A DNA stretch of 36,612 bases. It comes from an uncultured Alphaproteobacteria bacterium (GTDB taxonomy: Bacteria; Pseudomonadota; Alphaproteobacteria; Caulobacterales; Parvularculaceae). Positions 33,272-36,612 of the stretch are shown here, piece after piece. How positions within the stretch are numbered: position 1 is the first letter of the stretch; the number at the start of each line of letters is the position of its first letter. The stretch spans positions 1-36,612 of the forward strand of contig CALAZI010000069.1 in the NCBI GenBank assembly GCA_937895955.1, given 5' to 3'. A program made the translations under genes and the position numbers. The notes below the pieces were generated by a model that saw nothing but the letters and a program-made list of their open reading frames with translations, did no database searches and was not told the origin of the DNA.

Positions 33272-34237
33272 ATGAAAGAGATCGTCCTCACCGCAACAGG
33301 CGGGCCTGAAAATTTTTCGTTGCGCGAGGCCGCAACCGCCGAGCCCCGGGTCGGTGAAATCCGTGTGCGGAATAAAGCGGCAGGCGTCAATTTCATCGAC
33401 ATTTATCAGCGTCGCGGGCTTTACCCGGTCGCAACGCCCTGCGTCCTCGGCCAGGAAGGCGCGGGCGTCGTCGTCGCCGCGGGTCCCGATCAGCCTTTCA
33501 CGGTCGGGGATCGCGTCGCCTATCTTTCCGGCGGCGGCGCCTATGCGGAAGAAATCATGCTCGACGCGGCGCGCGCGGCGCGCATCCCTGCAGCGGTCGA
33601 CGACGATTTGGCGGCCGCCGCGTTCCTAAAGGGCCTGACGGCTGAAATGCTCGTTCGACAGGTTTTTCCGCTCAAAAAAGGCCAAACGGCGCTAATCACC
33701 GCGGCGGCGGGCGGCGTCGGCACCCTCCTCACGCAATGGGCCGTTCATATCGGCGCGGGGGTGATCGCGATCGTCGGCGGACCGGAAAAAGCCGAAGCGG
33801 CGGCCGCCAACGGCGCGGCGCATGTCATCGACCGGAACGCCGCGCCCGATACCGCCTCGGCGGTGCGCGCCATAACGGACGGACGGGGCGTCGATGTCGT
33901 CTACGACTCGGTCGGCGCCGCGACATTTGAAGCCTCGCTGGACAGCTTGGCGCTGCGCGGCATGATGGTGACTTACGGCAACGCTTCAGGCCCCGCGCCG
34001 GCCATCGCGCCGCTTGAGCTTTCCCGCCGCGGGTCGCTTTTTCTCACCCGCCCGACGCTTTTTCATTATGCAACGCCGGACCGATTGCCGGCTATGGCGG
34101 CGGCGCTGTTCGATCTGATGGCGAAGGGCGTTCTAAGACCTGTCATCGCGGCGCGCCTGCCGCTCGAGAAAGCCGGCGATGCGCACCGCCTGCTCGAAGC
34201 GGGAAAGACAATCGGCTCGATCGTGTTGAAACCATAG
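33272..34237 (+). CDS. Zinc-independent NADPH:quinone oxidoreductase (MDR family)
   Basis: This 321-residue medium-chain reductase resembles quinone oxidoreductase 1: RVRNKAAGVNFIDIYQRRGLYP, VLGQEGAGVVVAAG, a Rossmann motif TAAAGGVGTLLTQWA at about 141-155, DVVYDSVGAATFEASLDSL and the terminal strand KTIGSIVLKP. The catalytic zinc ligands of alcohol dehydrogenases are absent. It probably reduces quinones or unsaturated carbonyls with NADPH in the cytoplasm. GGAGAG lies 8 nt before the ATG. The glycerophosphodiesterase gene follows after 10 bp. Confidence 0.93.
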   Translation: MKEIVLTATGGPENFSLREAATAEPRVGEIRVRNKAAGVNFIDIYQRRGLYPVATPCVLGQEGAGVVVAAGPDQPFTVGDRVAYLSGGGAYAEEIMLDAARAARIPAAVDDDLAAAAFLKGLTAEMLVRQVFPLKKGQTALITAAAGGVGTLLTQWAVHIGAGVIAIVGGPEKAEAAAANGAAHVIDRNAAPDTASAVRAITDGRGVDVVYDSVGAATFEASLDSLALRGMMVTYGNASGPAPAIAPLELSRRGSLFLTRPTLFHYATPDRLPAMAAALFDLMAKGVLRPVIAARLPLEKAGDAHRLLEAGKTIGSIVLKP

Positions 34238-34247
34238 GGCGCCAGCG

Positions 34248-35198
34248 ATGAGAAGAGCCGCAGCATTAATGATCCTTGCGCTCGCCGCATGCGACGGCGG
34301 CGTGGAAAGCGCTGAAGAGGCGGCGACCGAGGGGCGCCGTGGCTGGTCGATCGACGCGAGCGGCGATCTCAACGATTTTTTCGATTGCCTCGAAAAAACC
34401 GGGAAAACGCTCGTCGCCGCCCATCGCGGCGGCCCTGCGCCAGGGTTCCCGGAAAACGCCATCGAAACCTTCGAAAACACGATGGCGCAGGCGCCCGCTT
34501 TTCTAGAAATCGATATTGCGACGTCGTCCGACGGCGTTCTCTACCTCATGCATGACGACACGCTCGAGCGCACCACAAACGGCGCCGGCGCGATCGAGAG
34601 CGTCGCCTGGAAAGACGTCAGCGCGTTGCGGCTTGAGGATTCCATGGGGCGCGCAACGCCCTACCATCCGCCCTCCTTCGCGGAGGCGCTTTCCTGGGCG
34701 AAGGGGCGAACAATTCTTGAAATCGATATCAAGAAATCGACGCGGTATGAAGACGTCATCGCCGAAATAAATCGTCAGCAGGCGGAAGATCGCGTCATTC
34801 TCATCGCCTATACGACGGCGCAGGCCCGGCGTCTCCATCGCCTCTCGCCTCGCATCATGATCTCGCTTTCCGTCTCAACGCAGTCGGATCTGAACAACGC
34901 CGTCGCCGCCGGCGTTCCCGCCGACCGCCTCCTCGGTTTTACCGGCGTCGAAGAGCCGAAACCGCGGCTTTTCTCGATGCTCGACGCGCAGGATATCGAG
35001 GTCGTTTTCGGCACGCTTGGGGGACGCGACTCGATCGACCAGGAAATCGAAATCTCGGGCGATGAGGCGCATTATGCGGCGCTCGCCGCGATGGGCGTCG
35101 ACATTATCGCGACTGACCGGCCGTTGGCGGCGCAAGAAGCGCTGGAAAAGGCCGGCCGCGGCGCCGTCGCCGGCGCCTGCGGGATCAATCGCCGCTAA
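34248..35198 (+). CDS. Glycerophosphodiester phosphodiesterase lipoprotein
   Basis: This 316-residue protein has lipoprotein signal MRRAAALMILALAAC (lipobox LAAC, C15). The GDPD domain shows H59-R60 in AAHRGG followed by FPENAIETFE, metal ligands E88 and D90 in FLEIDIATSSDG, and H102 in MHDDTLERTTNG. FGTLGG and MGVDIIATDRP close the barrel. It would hydrolyse glycerophosphodiesters to glycerol-3-phosphate and an alcohol in the periplasm. It is probably cotranscribed with the oxidoreductase gene just upstream. Confidence 0.92.
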   Translation: MRRAAALMILALAACDGGVESAEEAATEGRRGWSIDASGDLNDFFDCLEKTGKTLVAAHRGGPAPGFPENAIETFENTMAQAPAFLEIDIATSSDGVLYLMHDDTLERTTNGAGAIESVAWKDVSALRLEDSMGRATPYHPPSFAEALSWAKGRTILEIDIKKSTRYEDVIAEINRQQAEDRVILIAYTTAQARRLHRLSPRIMISLSVSTQSDLNNAVAAGVPADRLLGFTGVEEPKPRLFSMLDAQDIEVVFGTLGGRDSIDQEIEISGDEAHYAALAAMGVDIIATDRPLAAQEALEKAGRGAVAGACGINRR

Positions 35199-35287
35199 AG
35201 CCCCCGCACCCGCCAGATTTGATCGCCGCCGCCTTCACTTACTCAGGCGCCGCAGCGATAGTGAGTCAGACGCAAACGGAGATTTTC

Positions 35288-36612
35288 ATGCGCCGCCTCG
35301 CCATCGCCGCTGTCGCCGCCCTCATCGCCCCCGCTTTTGCGGCAGATCCGGACGCGCCGATCCTCGGCGGCGGGGGCCGTCCGGTCGGCACCGACTGGTC
35401 GCGCAGCCCGGTCATCGCGCCCCACGGCATGGCTGCGACGGCCCAGCCTCTCGCCTCCCAGGTCGCGATCGACATTCTTAAACAGGGCGGCAGCGCGGTT
35501 GACGCCGCAATCGCCGTCAATGCGGCCCTCGGCCTGATGGAGCCGACCGGGTGCGGCATCGGGGGCGATCTCTTCGCCATCGTTTGGGACCCGAAAACGA
35601 AGAGGCTCTACGGGCTTAACGGGTCCGGCCGGGCGCCGATGGGCCGCAATCTCGAAGAAACCGTCGCTCGCTCGGCCGCTGTCGTCGGCGAAGGCAAGGG
35701 GATCCCCCCCTTGGGCCATCTTCCGGTCACCGTGCCGGGGACGGTCGACGCCTGGTTCGAATTGCATGGCCGCTTCGGCACATTGCCGATGAAAAAGGTC
35801 CTCGCCCCGGCGATCGGCTACGCCCGGGACGGGTTCCCGGTCTCGCCCGTCATCGCCATGTATCTCGACCGCAATCTCGCCGGTTTCGAGCGGCGGCTCG
35901 ACATGATCGGCGAGTTCGACAATGCGCGATCGACCTATTTCGCGAATGGCGCGCCGAAGGCGGGCGAGATCTTCAAAAACCCCGACCTCGCCGCGACATA
36001 CGAAAAACTGGCGAAAGGCGGTCGCAACGCCTTCTACAAGGGGGAGATCGCGCGCACGATCGACGCCTATTTCAAACGCATCGGCGGCGATCTGCGCTAT
36101 GAGGATTTCGCCGCGCATCAATCGGAATGGGTCGAACCGGGCTGCGTCGATTATCGCGGCTATGACGTTTGCGAATTGCCGCCGAACGGCCAGGGCTTCG
36201 CGGCGCTCCAGATGCTCAACATTCTGAAGAATGTCGATTTTTCAAAACTGCCGCGCGGCGGGGCGGCGGCGTTTCATTACATGGTCGAGGCGAAGCGTCT
36301 CGCCTTTGAAGACGTCGCGCGCTATTACGCTGATCCTCAGTTCACGGATATTCCGGCCGACTGGCTGATGTCGGACGACTACGGCAAGGAACGCTTCGCG
36401 CTGATCGACCCGAAAAAAGCGATGGCTGATCCGGCGCCCGGCGTCGCCCCGAAACTCGAAGGGCCCGGCGACACCACCTATTTCACCGTCGCCGACAAGG
36501 ACGGCATGATGGTCTCCCTCATTCAGTCGAATTACCGCGGCATGGGGTCCGGCCTCGTCGCCGACGGGCTCGGCTTCATGTTTCAGGACCGCGGCGAACT
36601 CTTCAATCTCGA
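35288..36612 (+). CDS. ggt: Gamma-glutamyltransferase precursor, 5' part
   Basis: The frame is open from ATG 35288 to the window edge (441 codons). The signal peptide MRRLAIAAVAALIAPAFA is followed by the large-subunit motifs GGSAVDAAIAVNAALG, MEPTGCGIGGDLFAIV, GLNGSGRAP, GHLPVTVPGTVDAW and LPPNGQGFAALQML. The nucleophile region GDTTYFTVADKDG places the autoprocessing threonine at T396. Only about 45 residues of the small subunit are inside the window. The enzyme cleaves gamma-glutamyl bonds of glutathione in the periplasm. GGAG lies 6 nt before the ATG. The 89-bp gap to the upstream gene shows no terminator. Confidence 0.94.
   Translation, partial: MRRLAIAAVAALIAPAFAADPDAPILGGGGRPVGTDWSRSPVIAPHGMAATAQPLASQVAIDILKQGGSAVDAAIAVNAALGLMEPTGCGIGGDLFAIVWDPKTKRLYGLNGSGRAPMGRNLEETVARSAAVVGEGKGIPPLGHLPVTVPGTVDAWFELHGRFGTLPMKKVLAPAIGYARDGFPVSPVIAMYLDRNLAGFERRLDMIGEFDNARSTYFANGAPKAGEIFKNPDLAATYEKLAKGGRNAFYKGEIARTIDAYFKRIGGDLRYEDFAAHQSEWVEPGCVDYRGYDVCELPPNGQGFAALQMLNILKNVDFSKLPRGGAAAFHYMVEAKRLAFEDVARYYADPQFTDIPADWLMSDDYGKERFALIDPKKAMADPAPGVAPKLEGPGDTTYFTVADKDGMMVSLIQSNYRGMGSGLVADGLGFMFQDRGELFNL

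Noticed and set aside
1..36612. CRISPR arrays, insertion sequences and prophage genes
   Set aside because: No regularly spaced repeats, transposases, terminal inverted repeats or phage structural genes were found on reading.

Overview
This window is chromosomal DNA from a GC-rich alphaproteobacterium. The leuS-lptE-holA group, the parB-parA-rsmG-mnmG-mnmE order, six parS-like sites and a CenR-like response regulator together suggest the origin-proximal region of a Caulobacterales/Parvularculales-type genome; the exact taxon cannot be read from the sequence. Most genes are housekeeping. The accessory-looking part is about 9 kb on the left.

Layout. 1-47 is the 3' part of a tRNA-Gly(GCC). 139-2439 is an APH-kinase/class III aminotransferase fusion. 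2432-10682 (minus) is a three-gene operon of exported proteins built from DUF11-type beta-sandwich modules: a small secreted protein, a 1676-residue protein ending in a probable outer-membrane barrel, and a P-domain/DUF11/jelly-roll protein. A fourth small exported protein of the same fold (10935-11405, plus) is transcribed divergently from an unusually AT-rich control region. 11439-13645 holds an SDR overlapping an FeS-type (6-4) photolyase. 13665-17413 holds arsC, a CenR-like regulator, a YggS protein, a divergent ThiE/TenI-like gene, a membrane protein and a VOC-domain (lipo)protein. 17522-18748 is a porin with a clear terminator.

19053-25079 (plus) reads DUF3576 lipoprotein, leuS, lptE, holA and an APC permease. 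Both the DUF3576 gene and leuS are preceded by a hairpin plus T-tract that ends only 15-16 nt before the start codon. 25076-31225 (minus) is the partition/tRNA-modification cluster with parS sites in or beside rsmG, mnmG and mnmE, and a small unrecognised gene on the opposite strand between mnmG and mnmE. 31338-36612 holds a Tat-type lipoprotein amidase, a DUF6489 protein, a quinone oxidoreductase, a lipoprotein glycerophosphodiesterase and the 5' part of a gamma-glutamyltransferase.

The best candidate for an undescribed system is the four-gene DUF11 surface locus at 2432-11405. Its large member looks like an outer-membrane anchor or export platform and the three smaller ones look like surface subunits; that functional reading is inference. 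The best-supported functional DNA element is the parS cluster, including two sites spaced exactly 30 bp apart inside the mnmE reading frame.
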